Positions 22,084 through 32,263 of a stretch of DNA of 64,000 nt are shown piece after piece (the stretch's first letter is position 1; each line of letters opens with the position of its first letter). The translations under genes were made by a program, and so were the position numbers. The notes beneath the pieces are model-generated. The model saw only the letters and a program-made list of their open reading frames with translations. It was not told the origin of the DNA and ran no database searches. Origin of the DNA: Eutreptiella sp. 'Long Island Sound 2002' (taxonomy: Eukaryota; Euglenozoa; Euglenophyceae; Eutreptiales; Eutreptiaceae); contig OZ038398.1 in NCBI GenBank assembly GCA_964036045.1, forward strand, positions 23,092,486-23,156,485, in the 5' to 3' direction.

Positions 22084-22330
22084 TGTACCCCCGATTGGCC
22101 CCCCTATATCTCCAGGTACCCCCGATTGGCCCCCCTATGGGTCCCAGCGATGATGACTTTGGCGTTGTTAAGGTGGTTTGGGGTGGCTGAAAATTTTCGA
22201 CTTTTGGTTGACCTCTGACTGGTAGCCTTGGACCAAACTTGGGTCATCATTTGGTGACAATGGAAGGACGTAGAAACCCATAGGGAGCCATGTACCACCA
22301 ATTAGGCGCACCTCTTGATGTCCATGGGTC

Positions 22331-23085
22331 TGTGAAAGGGCTGTTTGCAGGCTGTATCAGCCCATTTGTGCGATTGAATGGGCCAAAAACTGGGGCCAGT
22401 CTGTGATGCATTGGCAGGGACAACTGTGTGCAAGGTGGACTTGCCAAGGGCAATAGAATTTGGGGGAATATTAGATTCATAACCACTATTTGGGAACTCT
22501 GCTGCTGGTGGAACAAGAGCCAACATTTGAGGAACGGACTAGGTGGCTTGCAAACGGCTCAACAAGAGTTACCCTTTCTTGGGACATATGATGCTTGACG
22601 ACTGCACTAAATAGCCTTGTCACTGCTGCTGATAGGCTTCCTCACCGCTTCTAACCTCATTTCTCCCATGTCCATCGCCAATACTCCTAACCGCTACTAC
22701 TGCATAGCACCACTCATTGCTACCTTCTCTTACTTGCTACTTGCTGCTACTCCTTGCTGCACACACATTCATTGAACTAATTTGTGCTCTTTCACAGTGC
22801 AAATGGGGTAGAATCAGGTAGAACCTCCCAAAAACAACAAGTCATCTGTTTGTTTGTTCTGTGGCGGCTTAGGCCCCCGCCTGGGCAAATCCACACGTGT
22901 TCATTTGGTTGAGGCTGAATTTTGTACAAAACAGGAACAGAACCAGAGTATACTGCAGAGACCCATTAAGGTAGGGCTACAACTTGGATTTCCCTTAGTT
23001 TGGGGGTTGACCTGCGTGTTTTCCCATAGTTTGGGCATTGGCGTTGGTGGTGTGTGCAGAAGTGTATGTTGAGTGCTGCCCAAGA
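22331..23085. other. No supported gene
   Basis: Includes a CTACT/TGCTACT-rich stretch near 22690-22760. Open frames on both strands are short and unconvincing. Confidence 0.4.
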
Positions 23086-23087
23086 CA

Positions 23088-23190
23088 CCCCAGATGCCCC
23101 AGATATCACAAAGCAGGGGTCTCTCGTGCGGCATACCATGAAAGACTGTGCGTGCGCAGGGCACCATTCGCCCTCAAGGGGTAGCACGGG
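23088..23190 (-). repeat. Diverged copy of the E-family 5' module
   Basis: GATATCACAAAGCAGGGGTC followed by TCTCGTGCGGC and a TGCG-rich segment resembles the 5' module of copies E1 and E2 (TATCACAAAGTATGGGTCTC). No 3' module or target duplication could be found nearby, so this is a fragment or an old copy. Confidence 0.45.
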
Positions 23191-23955
23191 TGTGCCACAA
23201 AGTCGTCTCGGTCCGGCACCGGGTCCATTGCTTGCCGGTCAGTCTTGACCAGTCTCTAAAGCGGCAGACAGAAATTCCACGCAGTCACTAGCCCTCTATG
23301 ACAGGTGCACCCGAACATGCTTCGTTGGGTGTTTCTGCGCGCCCACATGTGCACCATGAGTGGCATCGCACACCAGGAAAACATTCCGCAACACACATCC
23401 AGTGACCAGACCACATCCCTCCCCTGCCTCACACACAGTCAGCAGGGCAGCTACTGATGGTCCCCAATGCACAACCAGTGGGGCACATGCAACCCACACT
23501 GTACACTGCAGTGTGCAATGGTAGGCCCCACAGCGTACCACCTGACCCAAAGCAAGCAAGGTGAACAAAACTGAAATTCGGGACAGCCAGCAACAAAGGC
23601 AGTTATATGTTTCAGAACAGCATGGCAGCTCAAGGAAGAGCAGTATTCATGCACAGGGCTTTCTCAAAAAAAATGCACACTTAATCGTATAGGCATACCA
23701 ACATATGAAAAAAAAAGACTTTCGCTGCAAGGCCATGGTTGCCAATCGTGCACACATGCGTCTTGTCAAACCCTGCATCGCTTGCATGGATGAATGCAAT
23801 CTGTGCAGGTTTATGTTGTGGTGCAATGGGCCCCAATCACTGGTGGTCCATGCTGGGAGACCAGTTTTTGCAGGTTTGAAGCAATGTGACCTGGACAGAC
23901 AAAATGTGTGTGTCTGTGTGTATGTGTGACGCCCAAAACATTTAAATCATGCTCA
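23191..23955. other. No supported gene
   Basis: Mixed composition with short open frames only. An A-rich stretch lies near 23665-23715. Confidence 0.4.
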
Positions 23956-23959
23956 AACT

Positions 23960-24217
23960 GCGCGCGCGCGCGCGCGTGTGTGTGTGTGCAGGCGCATGTA
24001 TCGCCCAATACCATTAAAACAACTGCACAGCATTCGCCAACATACATCTCCTCTCTACAGTGCGTGCGCGTGCGTGCATGCGTGCGTGTGTGTGCGCGCG
24101 CGCGTGCGTATGTACGTGTGTGTGCCAATTGCCTATTGCCTCGGTGCAGGGGATAACTCGCAGCTCACTCTGGATCGCAATCTTTGCTGTGTACTCGCGT
24201 GTGTGTATGCGTGTGTG

Positions 24218-24252
<35 letters not shown>

Positions 24253-24345
24253 GTGCGTGCGTGTGACACGCCCAGGTGTTTTCAACAACAACATAGTGTT
24301 CGCTATCATACATCGTGTGTGAGTGAGTGAGTGTGTGTGTGTATC
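23960..24345 (+). repeat. Alternating CG/TG tracts (potential Z-DNA)
   Basis: Pure CG alternation leading into TG at 23961-23988, GTGCG repeats at 24061-24125, and (GT)n at 24202-24266 and 24317-24343. Alternating purine/pyrimidine of this length is the classic sequence requirement for Z-DNA. Open frames across it are artefacts. Confidence 0.9.
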
Positions 24346-26142
24346 AAATGCCGATCCCCCGCTGCGAGACGTCGTTGAAAGACTCCATCAATCTTGAATA
24401 TGTGCCGATTATGTGTTTACCAAATGCCAAAATCCCTAGCAGCACTCTGATATATGTTTGTGCACGAGTGCGCTCACAAGGGAGGCCCATATGCAGCAAT
24501 GGAGCTGAAAAAATATCTGGCTCAGATGAATGGGGCTCTCCATATGTATCTGTGTGCCGAAAGCAATTTTCGGGACACTTTTCTTGTTCGCACATGCACA
24601 CGTGTGTATTGGATATCAGGGGATGGCATATCAATAAACTGCGCCTCCGCACGTATATGCTTGGCGGAAGTTGGAGACTCAAAATGAGCGACACATGTAT
24701 AGGGTGGTCAGCCTGTTTCGAGTTTGGTCAAGCATGGGGCAGAAAGACAGGCGTCCAAAAAACCTGAAAAGGGGAACACCGCGACCATGCAATCGACGCC
24801 ATCGATGCCATGCAATCATATTTGGGTGATGGCACCAGGATGATGCCCACATTCAATACTGTTCTATGCTGCAAGAGTCCCACTTGGTAGGATGAGGTCA
24901 AAGGGGACTGTGGTTAGCACTACAAAAAACAGTGAAATAAGTCAACAAGATTTATGTACAAGCACAGGATGAACGCACAGTGCCTGTCCTGGTGGACCAG
25001 AAGCCAGGGCCTGAAACGTTTCCCTGCAAAACAGGGTCTCAGAGCTCTGGCCCGTTTCCTCTGAGAAAATGAAGGAAATCGGACCTTAGAAACATTGCAC
25101 ATGCAGAATTACACTCAACGCGGCAAGGCAGCAGCATCCTAGACTTAACTATGCTCATTCTACACCAACGTCCCTTCATCATTTGGTGCCCAGGTTAGAC
25201 CAGATCTGTACTTGAACGGGAGGGGGGGGGGTCTGGGACCCAAGGGTTGTGCGCAAAAATGGCCCTAATTTTCTTCTTCTGCAAACTTTTCGCTTTACCG
25301 TGAGGAATTTGTCGGACCCGCAGGAGGGGGGGGGGGTCGGGAGGGGGGTGACCCTCCTCCTTCCACCCAAGCACAGGTCTGGCTCAGACAGAGGCAGGGG
25401 AGGAGCATGCGAGCCTGAGGCCTCGATCTGATCTCCAGCACGCCGCGCAGATAATAATACACTGCACCGCACTAACATCGCAGGTGAGATCCACATGTTG
25501 CCGCTCCCAGGGACATGCAAAAATTAGCAACAGAGGACGAAGCACAAAACGGTACCGTCATTCGAACCCCCTTTGAGGGCTGAAGAATCATCACGACTCC
25601 GCGGATCTGAAAGCACCCTCATTTCCGCACAGCATCGTGCGGGCACGACATACGATGCTTGCTGCACTACGTCGCTGATAGCCCAGTGCGGCACTAGCTG
25701 TTGGTGAGATAAGACACCTTCTGGTGGGCATGGCACGCTGTTTTCAGAGGCAGAAAATGCGTGTGGCTTGGTGGAAGATATACAATGGTGGTAGAGATAC
25801 TTGACTGTTGTGGTACCGCTCTGTGCCTGGATCAGTGCAAAGAGTCTGCTCGGATGACCTGGTTCAAGACTTAATCGGTCAATGGGGTATGCTGCGGCTA
25901 GAGCTGTGCGAAGAAAGCACATCAGGTCAACAAGGAGGCGAAGAGTGAAAAGGCGCATTGGGATGGGAAAGAAATGGAGAGGAGGGGGATCACGGGGTGG
26001 GGAGGGCGGGTAGCGTTGGGCCAACATTCAACGGCGCCGTTGAAGTGGGGGCAAACCCAAAATGGAAGAGCATGACTCAGAGGGCGTGTGTCGCGCCCCT
26101 GGTGTCACAGGCAATTAGTGGCAAAGCCACAAAGCAGGCCCA
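24346..26142. other. No supported gene
   Basis: A 167-codon minus frame (26027-25524) starts with ATG but has Pro-rich and mixed composition without a domain, and no clear splice sites. Poly(G) runs sit near 25220 and 25325. This stretch is also the 3' flank of the coiled-coil gene. Confidence 0.4.
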
Positions 26143-28575
26143 TCAGGCACTGGAGTGTTGTAACTGGTTCTCCTCGAAGATATTGGTCAGCCACTGCTGC
26201 TCATGCTCGAGGGTGCGGATGTGCGCCAGCCAGCTGGAGTCCACACTGGGCTCCAGCGCGGCCAGACTTTTGCCAACTTCGACCAACTGCCGCTTGAGGT
26301 CAAGCGGCTTTTCCTGACTTGGGGTAGGATTCAGAATGGAGAACTGAATGGACATCAGCAGATTCCCATGCTCGAACAGGTCTGCTGCCTGCATGACCGT
26401 TTGTGTAACGGCCTCCTTAGCTTCCTTCAGCTGCTGCCGCAAGGAGACCACACGCTCGTTGGCGACAAGGAGCTCCTGTTCCTTCTTCTGCATGTCCTCT
26501 TCCGCACGACGCTCTACCGTGTCACGCCCGGTCATCATCTCCTGCATCTCCTGCTCGCGGCGCGACAGGCTCTCGCACTGCGATACCTCCATTTGGGACT
26601 TTTCTTCCTGCAAGGATTCAAAGGTGCGATTTGCCTTCTGGAGCTCCAGCTCCAAGCGCTTGGCCCGCTGGTACACGGCACTACTTGCAGCAGACTGCTG
26701 AGCAAAGCGGTCCGAAACCCACTGCAACTTGCTCTTGGTCTCCTCGAGCTCCGTGCGTGTGTTGTCCAGCTCGTAGGCCAGCTTCTCGCATTTCTGCTTT
26801 GCCTCCCACAGCGCCGTTTCCATGCCTTCCTTCTGCTCCTTGACGCTTTTGACCTCCTTCTGCAGCAGCGCCACCTGCTCCTCTGACGCTGCCGCATCGC
26901 TCTGAGCTTGCGCCAGCTGCTTGTCCAGCTTGCTCAGCGTCTGCCCCTGCCCCTTTAGCTTCTGCATCAGCCCCAACGGGGCTGGATGATCGACGTGCAT
27001 GACGAGCGGGAGGGCCTTGTGCGTCCTTTGCTCTGTCTCGATCTCAAGCAGCTGGCTCGTCCTTTCCGTCTGGTACTGCTCCAGCTCTTTTCGAAGGCAT
27101 ATGACTTCAGCTTGCTTGTCACGAAGTTTTTTTTGGGTCTCTGCTTTACTGTGCTCACGATCGTCGACGGCGGCGTCCAGGAGCTGACGAAGCCGTGTGG
27201 CCTCATCGCGTAAGCGTTTGTCCTCAGACGCTCGCTTGTTCAGCATGTCTGGGAGCTGCTTCTGTACCTGCTGCAGAATCCTGTTCTGCTCCTGAAGGAC
27301 TGCATGGTACGCATCAAGTTTGCCCTGCAGACGTGCGGTCTTGCTCTCGCCCTCATCCTTCTCGGCAACTTTGCCTTTTTTGTCCACAGCTCTGGTCGTC
27401 ATTGCAGCCATGGTCGCGGACGGCCGGCGGTCGCCCAAACCAGCGCGAGACGGTGCGCGTGGTTTGGTGGTGACCTCCAACATGGAGGGCGGAGGTGCTT
27501 CTTCACGCGGCGACTGCACTTCGGGCACCTTTACATCAAAGCCAAGGCTCACCAGCGATTGCTGGTCCAGAACGCCGCCAAACGCCACAGCCTTCGCTTC
27601 CTCGAGCTCAGCCTTGTGTTGTTGATGAACCTTTTCCAGGGCCTCCAAACTCTCGAGTAGCCGCGCGTTCTCGTCGTGTAGCTCTTTCATTTCCTTCGCC
27701 GTGTCCTTGGACATCTTCTCGGGAGCACCGCCCTTTCGGGTCATGGCAAGCGTGAGGTGCTGCTGGTGTTCGTCGAGTTTCGATTGCAGCCTTTCCATGT
27801 CTTCCTTGTGGTCGGATTGCAACTGACTTATGTAGGCAGCGTGCTCGCTCTTCAGCTTCTCCGTGGCCTCCAAGTACTCCGTTCGCACCTGCTCAATGAT
27901 CCGGCGCTTCTCCTCCTCGATACTAAGAGTTTTCGAAAGATTCTGAGGATCATAATCCTCCACACAAGCGGCAGTGAGTGCATCGATCAGGGCAACAAAG
28001 ACGTCCACGTACGATGAACGCCCGGTATTCCGGTTCCCCCCGAACGGCAGCAGCAGCGGCGTTGGGGGCGCAGGACTCACAGCCCCGACGGCGGACTTCA
28101 CATTATAATCGGTTGCTGACATCGGCCGGCTGGCTGCACAAGGCGAAAGGTCTGGGGTGACTGGCGGTAGCGCGGCCACCTCATCTGACAGATTCAGAAG
28201 GGCATCCGACTGATTGTGGGGGGACACAAGTCCAGACTTGGTCCCCATGCGTCCTAACAGGGCACTGAGCTCACGTATTTTGGTGAGCACACTCTCCAAA
28301 AGCTTAGCTTTGGTCTCCACCATATCATCACCATCGAGTGCTGCGATGGACAACAGCCACTTCTCCTGCTGCTGCATTGGGTGGCTGATCGCAGTCTTCG
28401 GTTTCTCCATGTTGAGGATGTCGATGCGGTTCTGCAATGCCAATAGATCAGACTTCAACACTGCCACGGAAGCTGCATCAGCAGAAGCAGGTCTGGTCAT
28501 TCCGGCAGACCGTAAATACGTACGATCCTTTTTGTTATCGCGTGGAGAACGCGAAATTGGCCGGAGGTTCTTCAT
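26143..28575 (-). CDS. Long coiled-coil protein, 810 residues
   Basis: A single uninterrupted frame; the first ATG is at 28575 and a GTG one codon earlier is not a likely eukaryotic start. An in-frame stop lies about 14 codons upstream. The N-terminal 200 residues are less structured, with YLRSAGMTRPASADAA, a short helix ALQNRIDILNMEKPK and Pro/Ser linkers. A helical patch YVDVFVALIDALTAA follows at about 190-205. From about residue 220 to 780 the sequence is heptad-rich coiled coil with long Glu/Lys/Gln runs (EEEKRRIIEQVRTEYLEATE), broken by a Pro-rich linker near 350-400. The end (LAHIRTLEHEQQWLTNIFEE) is also helical. This is the profile of a cytoskeletal, ciliary/basal-body or golgin-type structural protein; I cannot assign a family. 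GC-rich third positions set it apart from the repeats around it. Confidence 0.88.
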   Translation of the reverse strand: MKNLRPISRSPRDNKKDRTYLRSAGMTRPASADAASVAVLKSDLLALQNRIDILNMEKPKTAISHPMQQQEKWLLSIAALDGDDMVETKAKLLESVLTKIRELSALLGRMGTKSGLVSPHNQSDALLNLSDEVAALPPVTPDLSPCAASRPMSATDYNVKSAVGAVSPAPPTPLLLPFGGNRNTGRSSYVDVFVALIDALTAACVEDYDPQNLSKTLSIEEEKRRIIEQVRTEYLEATEKLKSEHAAYISQLQSDHKEDMERLQSKLDEHQQHLTLAMTRKGGAPEKMSKDTAKEMKELHDENARLLESLEALEKVHQQHKAELEEAKAVAFGGVLDQQSLVSLGFDVKVPEVQSPREEAPPPSMLEVTTKPRAPSRAGLGDRRPSATMAAMTTRAVDKKGKVAEKDEGESKTARLQGKLDAYHAVLQEQNRILQQVQKQLPDMLNKRASEDKRLRDEATRLRQLLDAAVDDREHSKAETQKKLRDKQAEVICLRKELEQYQTERTSQLLEIETEQRTHKALPLVMHVDHPAPLGLMQKLKGQGQTLSKLDKQLAQAQSDAAASEEQVALLQKEVKSVKEQKEGMETALWEAKQKCEKLAYELDNTRTELEETKSKLQWVSDRFAQQSAASSAVYQRAKRLELELQKANRTFESLQEEKSQMEVSQCESLSRREQEMQEMMTGRDTVERRAEEDMQKKEQELLVANERVVSLRQQLKEAKEAVTQTVMQAADLFEHGNLLMSIQFSILNPTPSQEKPLDLKRQLVEVGKSLAALEPSVDSSWLAHIRTLEHEQQWLTNIFEENQLQHSSA

Positions 28576-28578
28576 CAC

Positions 28579-29538
28579 GATGGATACACCCGAAAACCAA
28601 GAACCACGGGCTAGCGGTCACCCTAGTAAGCGACCTTGTACATGAACCTCCCAAAGAAACAAAACCTGTGTGTCGGAGCACAGGAGTGGCCACAGTGCTA
28701 ACGGAAACCAAGCTCCGAGTGCTATTGCATCCGCATCGCCACTCCAAAACAAATGACGCAACCGCACCAAACGTATAATCATGATGCAACCCCACCATCT
28801 CTCTTCTTTTAATGACTCTTGGTGATTCTCGTCTATTTTTGTGCATCAACCCATTTGGCAAACCGAGAGTCGACACAAGAGTTGGATGTGTCCCATGGGT
28901 GTGCAGCATGGGTGTGTAGAATGGGTGTGTACAACTCAATGCAAACCAACGACACAAGTCAAGGATCAATGGCTTAAAACAGCAAAAATCTGCAAACACG
29001 ATGGTAGCAGAAGCGTGGTCCCGAATTTCACCTCACTTCGCATTTCCTGCACTGTATTCGTGTGCAATTAGATGTCAAGTGTCCCTCCCTGCCCATCCAA
29101 GGCTGTGCGCTGTGAATACAACAGTTTAACCTCCTGTAGTGGTGCCCGGGAGAAGAGAGTGAAGTTGAGCAACTTGTCCCTCACCCTCAAGTCTCTCTCT
29201 CTCTCTCTCTTTCTCTCTCTACTCTTGCCCTGACGTGCGGCTGCTCCATCTTCAAACCCTTATTAATGGTCGTGGCCTTCAGGCATACCCATGGGAAGTG
29301 GTGGTGGATGCCATGCAAGGTAGGTATCATGGACTTGATCGGGTCAATGGAGGCATTGCCTGCCCACCTGGACATAATGCAAAAAAGGGGTCGTTGGTGT
29401 GGGTGGTGAGCATGGTGTGCAGCATGCGCAGCATGGGGTTTTGGCTTGGGTGGCATGGGTGTCGGATATATGCCACCATGCTCCACATCTATGCCACACT
29501 CCCATGCCACACCTGCGGTCCACACCAGTGCTGCATTT
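28579..29538. promoter_or_regulatory. 5' flank of the coiled-coil gene, no clear core promoter
   Basis: Lies upstream of the minus-strand ATG at 28575. I see no convincing TATA box. Repeats of ATGGGTGTGYA around 28898-28935 and a (CT)n tract at 29191-29220 are present. The upstream gene boundary is unclear. Confidence 0.3.
29191..29221 (+). repeat. (CT)n microsatellite
   Basis: A near-perfect CT tract of about 30 bases with one interruption. Confidence 0.9.
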
Positions 29539-29606
29539 ATATCTGTTATCGGTCTCACAATTTCTCGGCGAAGAAATGTGATCACCGACCCCGCTGGCTG
29601 ATAACG

Positions 29607-29695
29607 TTTCTGGGCGAAGAAATGTGAGTAGATAACATTTCTTTGCGAAGAACTGTGAGTAGATAACGTTTCTTGGCGAAGACATGTTATCACTA
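29607..29695 (+). repeat. Subterminal tandem copies of a near-palindromic 27-32 base motif
   Basis: Three copies of GATAACRTTTCTKGGCGAAG followed by AAMTGTGAGTA, in tandem. The core TTTCTTSGCSAAGAAA is almost self-complementary and could form a hairpin or bind a dimeric protein. Confidence 0.75.
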
Positions 29696-29743
29696 GTTTG
29701 TTTCTCCCATCCTTTTAAAATACCTCAATAATGTCCAAAAAAG

Positions 29744-30227
29744 ATGCCAAGCACCAAAGCAGAACCATGCCCCAAACCAGAAGTCAAAGTGGAACCTTGC
29801 CCAAAACCACAAAAGCAAGATTCACCCATTAAAGTGGAACCCGAGTCACCACCCAAAATGGACAATCGTCAACTAAGTACATATACTATCTCAGATGATG
29901 ATTTGTTAAGTTCACATTCTTGCGATTTGTTGAATACTTCTATGGTGTCCTCATCGGTAGATGATGCAAATGAATATGAAGAGTTCCCCCCAACCCAATT
30001 GTCAATAAAAAGGGGGATGTCTTTTCCTCACTTGCACAAGGTCATATCGCGAAGCAGCTTTTGCAGCCCCACCAAGTGAGGAGGGTGCAGCAAACAATCA
30101 AGTGTTTGAAGATATGCCTCACCCCTTAACAAGTGCCCAGAAGCCTAAGAAGGCCCCATGTAGACCTAAGGTGGACAACTACTCCAACAGGCAAACAAGC
30201 ACCAACTCCTCAGCCAAAATCAATTGA
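29744..30227 (+). pseudogene. Acidic, Pro/Lys-rich ORF with SUMO-type motifs, frameshifted
   Basis: The ATG at 29744 opens a 111-codon frame with VKVEPCPKP and IKVEPESPPKM. Two VKxE/IKxE sites match the consensus for SUMO attachment. An acidic stretch with ISDDDLLSSHSCDLLNTS follows. The frame stops at 30079, but coding-like sequence clearly continues in another frame to 30227 (EEGAANNQVFEDMPHPLTSA, then QKPKKAPCRPKVDN), implying a single frameshift near 30045. An upstream ATG at 29731 lies in a different short frame. It sits just inside the left inverted repeat and is probably a gene of that unit. Function unknown. Confidence 0.5.
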
Positions 30228-30701
30228 GCATGGTAGGGTCTGAAATAGGGTGCATGGAACGCATTCATTGCAAACAATGTACACATACATACATGCTTTC
30301 GTGCACACACACTTGCGGAAATGTTTTGTGTATGTTGCCACTCCTATTTCTCCCCATCCCTTTCGTGGTGCTGTCAAAAAACTGCTAGTACCATTTTCTG
30401 ATAAGAAGGACCATGCACCTTGCACGCACTGTCCATGAAGCATTGGGAGCTTAAAAAATGATCCCACAGGGGCATGCACACAGCTCAGCACCCTATCCCT
30501 CCCCCTGGCCCCCCTGCTACACTCCCATATGGTAGCAGGGGTCACTTCAGACTGGGCCTGCTGTCATGTACAGGCCTCTGCAACAGGCTCAGTCCTTTCT
30601 TAGGACACAGGCACACGCCCACACACACACACTCACACACTCACTCACACCTATGCACTTCACATACATACGTCAGGTATGCCCTGTGCATACATACACT
30701 G

Positions 30702-31753
30702 TCACTTCGGCATAGCCTGTTCGAACTCTTTTCCTTCGTTGAACCATCTGTCTATGTCTGTGAAGGGTATACTGTCAACCAGTGCCAGCTCCTGCAGGAA
30801 CCCCTTCACCGAATTCTTCCACCAGTCTGGGGGGTATCTGTGCCATCCTGCCCCCCACACCAGTGACCTCACATTGGCCCTGAAACCCTCTATATTACAG
30901 CAATAGAGCAGGCTCTTGTGTAACAGGGACGGAAAGGTAGACGTAAGGACTTGCTTGGCATTAGGGGAGGAAACAGGCAGCCACCGCTGCCATTCAAAGT
31001 CTGGTCTCAGTGGCTCCTGTAGGCTGGAAACAATACCTTTCGCCTCAGGAACACGTCTGTGGTCGGGACAAACTCGCACTCGCACAGTTGTGCTATTTCA
31101 CCATGGTCCTCCCACTTCAGGCCTATCTGATACATAGACTTGAGGAAGCATTCAAGGGTCCTGAAAAGTCTAGGCTTTATTGCGTCAGGCACATGTATTG
31201 CCGCCATGGGGACATTGTCTTTGAACCGCGCCACCAACACACAGGGGACAGGTGTGGGGGTGTGGTGGTTCGGGCAATGAATTTCATGGATTACAAAGTC
31301 AGCCAATGTGAACTGACTGAAAAAATTGGTCAGGAGCCTCTTATCCCTCCTCGGGGAGAACCTAAGGATTGATTCAGTGCGTCCCAGAGCAGCTCCATCC
31401 CACGGCGTAGAATAGACAAACGGGATCTCCCATCCATCAATGTGGACCCACGCCACGAGCTGTTCACTGGGGGCCCAGAAACTGGATGCTGGGCAAGAAT
31501 GCCCATGCAACGGGGACCTGTCTGGCGCCTGCTGTCTGTCCCTGTGCGCCCAGATCCCACTGAAACGAACGAAGTCTCCCTGTCCACTCAGGGGGGTGAA
31601 CTGCCCTGGACCTGGCACAACGCACATCGCATCTACCCCTGCTGTATCCAGCGCATCCTGCCACTCCTGCTGGAAGACGTCTGGCTTTTCACACAGCGAC
31701 ATGTGCTCACGCCACATGGCCCAGAGTTCAGACTTGGGCCAACCAAGTGTATG
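30702..31753 (-). pseudogene. Unknown protein in the 3-kb unit, one frameshift
   Basis: The frame runs from just after a stop at about 31752 through an ATG at 31717 to 31007, then continues in another frame to 30702. Features include AWVHIDGWEIPFVYSTPWDG, RFSPRRDKRLLTNFFSQFTL and a block VLVARFKDNVPMAAIHVP...LKSMYQIGLKWEDHGEI. The last block is repeated, diverged, at 32170-31960 (PVRFRDNIIGLKRAGTPLSD...MYALNLQVENAG). So the family has a domain with xxxRF(K/R)DN, a spacer of about 25 residues and MY.I.L..E..G. I do not recognise it; a transposon-encoded protein is likely because of its setting. Confidence 0.5.
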
Positions 31754-31815
31754 CTACATGTGTGATGAGGCGATCCCCCGAAAACACCACACCATTGGGC
31801 TTCAGCTGGTATCAT

Positions 31816-31877
31816 GTGAAGCATGCCGTGCAACCTACCACCTTCAGTGTGCCAAGTTGAACCAAGGGCCTCGGCAT
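31816..31877 (+). repeat. 62-bp direct repeat, left copy
   Basis: Matches 32202-32263 with about four differences (starts GTGAAGCATGCCGTGC, ends CCTCGGCAT). The two copies bracket 324 bases that encode the diverged xRFRDN block on the minus strand. Confidence 0.9.
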
Positions 31878-32201
31878 TTGGTTCTCTCAATGGGTGCTGT
31901 GGTGTGTGTACGTGGTGGTTGGGATATTCTTATGTAGGGGCGGAGGTTGTGTTCTTCGAGGGATAACATACCTTCCAGTGTTTTCAGGGTGTCACCTGCA
32001 TTTTCAACCTGTAAGTTCAGTGCGTACATGGCCTCGAGGTTGGCCCGGATGTCGGATAGGGGGGTACCTGCCCTCTTCAGACCAATGATGTTGTCCCTGA
32101 ACCTCACTGGATGCACAGGTAGGTCACAAGGGTGGTGTCCGGTGGCATCAAGTGGTACAGGGGTGAGGCAGGGGTAGAATAGCTCCTCATCAACAGAGAG
32201 G

Positions 32202-32263
32202 GTGAAGCATGCCGTGCAACCTACCATCTTCAGTGTGCCAAGTTGACTCAAGTGCCTCGGCAT
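32202..32263 (+). repeat. 62-bp direct repeat, right copy
   Basis: Partner of 31816-31877. It restores the PHD-like reading frame on its right side. Confidence 0.9.

Larger units (their letters stand above)
19944..22111 (-). mobile_element. Young 5'-truncated LINE with 26-bp target duplication and poly(A) tail
   Basis: The flanks 19944-19969 and 22086-22111 are 26-bp direct repeats with one mismatch (TACCCC-GATTGG-CCCCCCTATATCT). On the minus strand the insert starts directly in an RNase H domain at 22085 and ends with an A tail (T run 19969-19979 on plus). Both are hallmarks of target-primed reverse transcription with 5' truncation. The remaining reading frame runs almost intact (one frameshift and one stop), so insertion is much more recent than the 2.76-7.4 kb LINE. 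The endonuclease and reverse transcriptase regions are absent. Confidence 0.9.
19858..22330 (-). repeat. Dispersed repeat copy split by a LINE insertion
   Basis: 19858-19969 and 22086-22330 together are the reverse complement of the 9.34-10.04 kb repeat (GGACCCTTTAACCAATGGC region, then GATTGGCCCCCCTAT, then TTTGGTGACAATGG and ACCACCAATTAGGC). Between them lies the 2.1-kb LINE. A second partial copy of the CCAGGTACCCCC block lies at 22112-22138, so the target already had a short tandem repeat. Confidence 0.75.

Noticed and set aside
25524-26027. 167-codon minus-strand frame downstream of the coiled-coil gene
   Set aside because: Starts with ATG but has no domain, no coding-like composition and overlaps homopolymer runs at its edges.
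26203-26886. Long Leu-rich frames on the plus strand over the coiled-coil gene
   Set aside because: Shadows of the true minus-strand gene. Leu/Gln runs are the reverse reading of coiled-coil codons.
28576-28578. GTG start for the coiled-coil protein
   Set aside because: The next codon is ATG, the expected eukaryotic start; GTG was not used.
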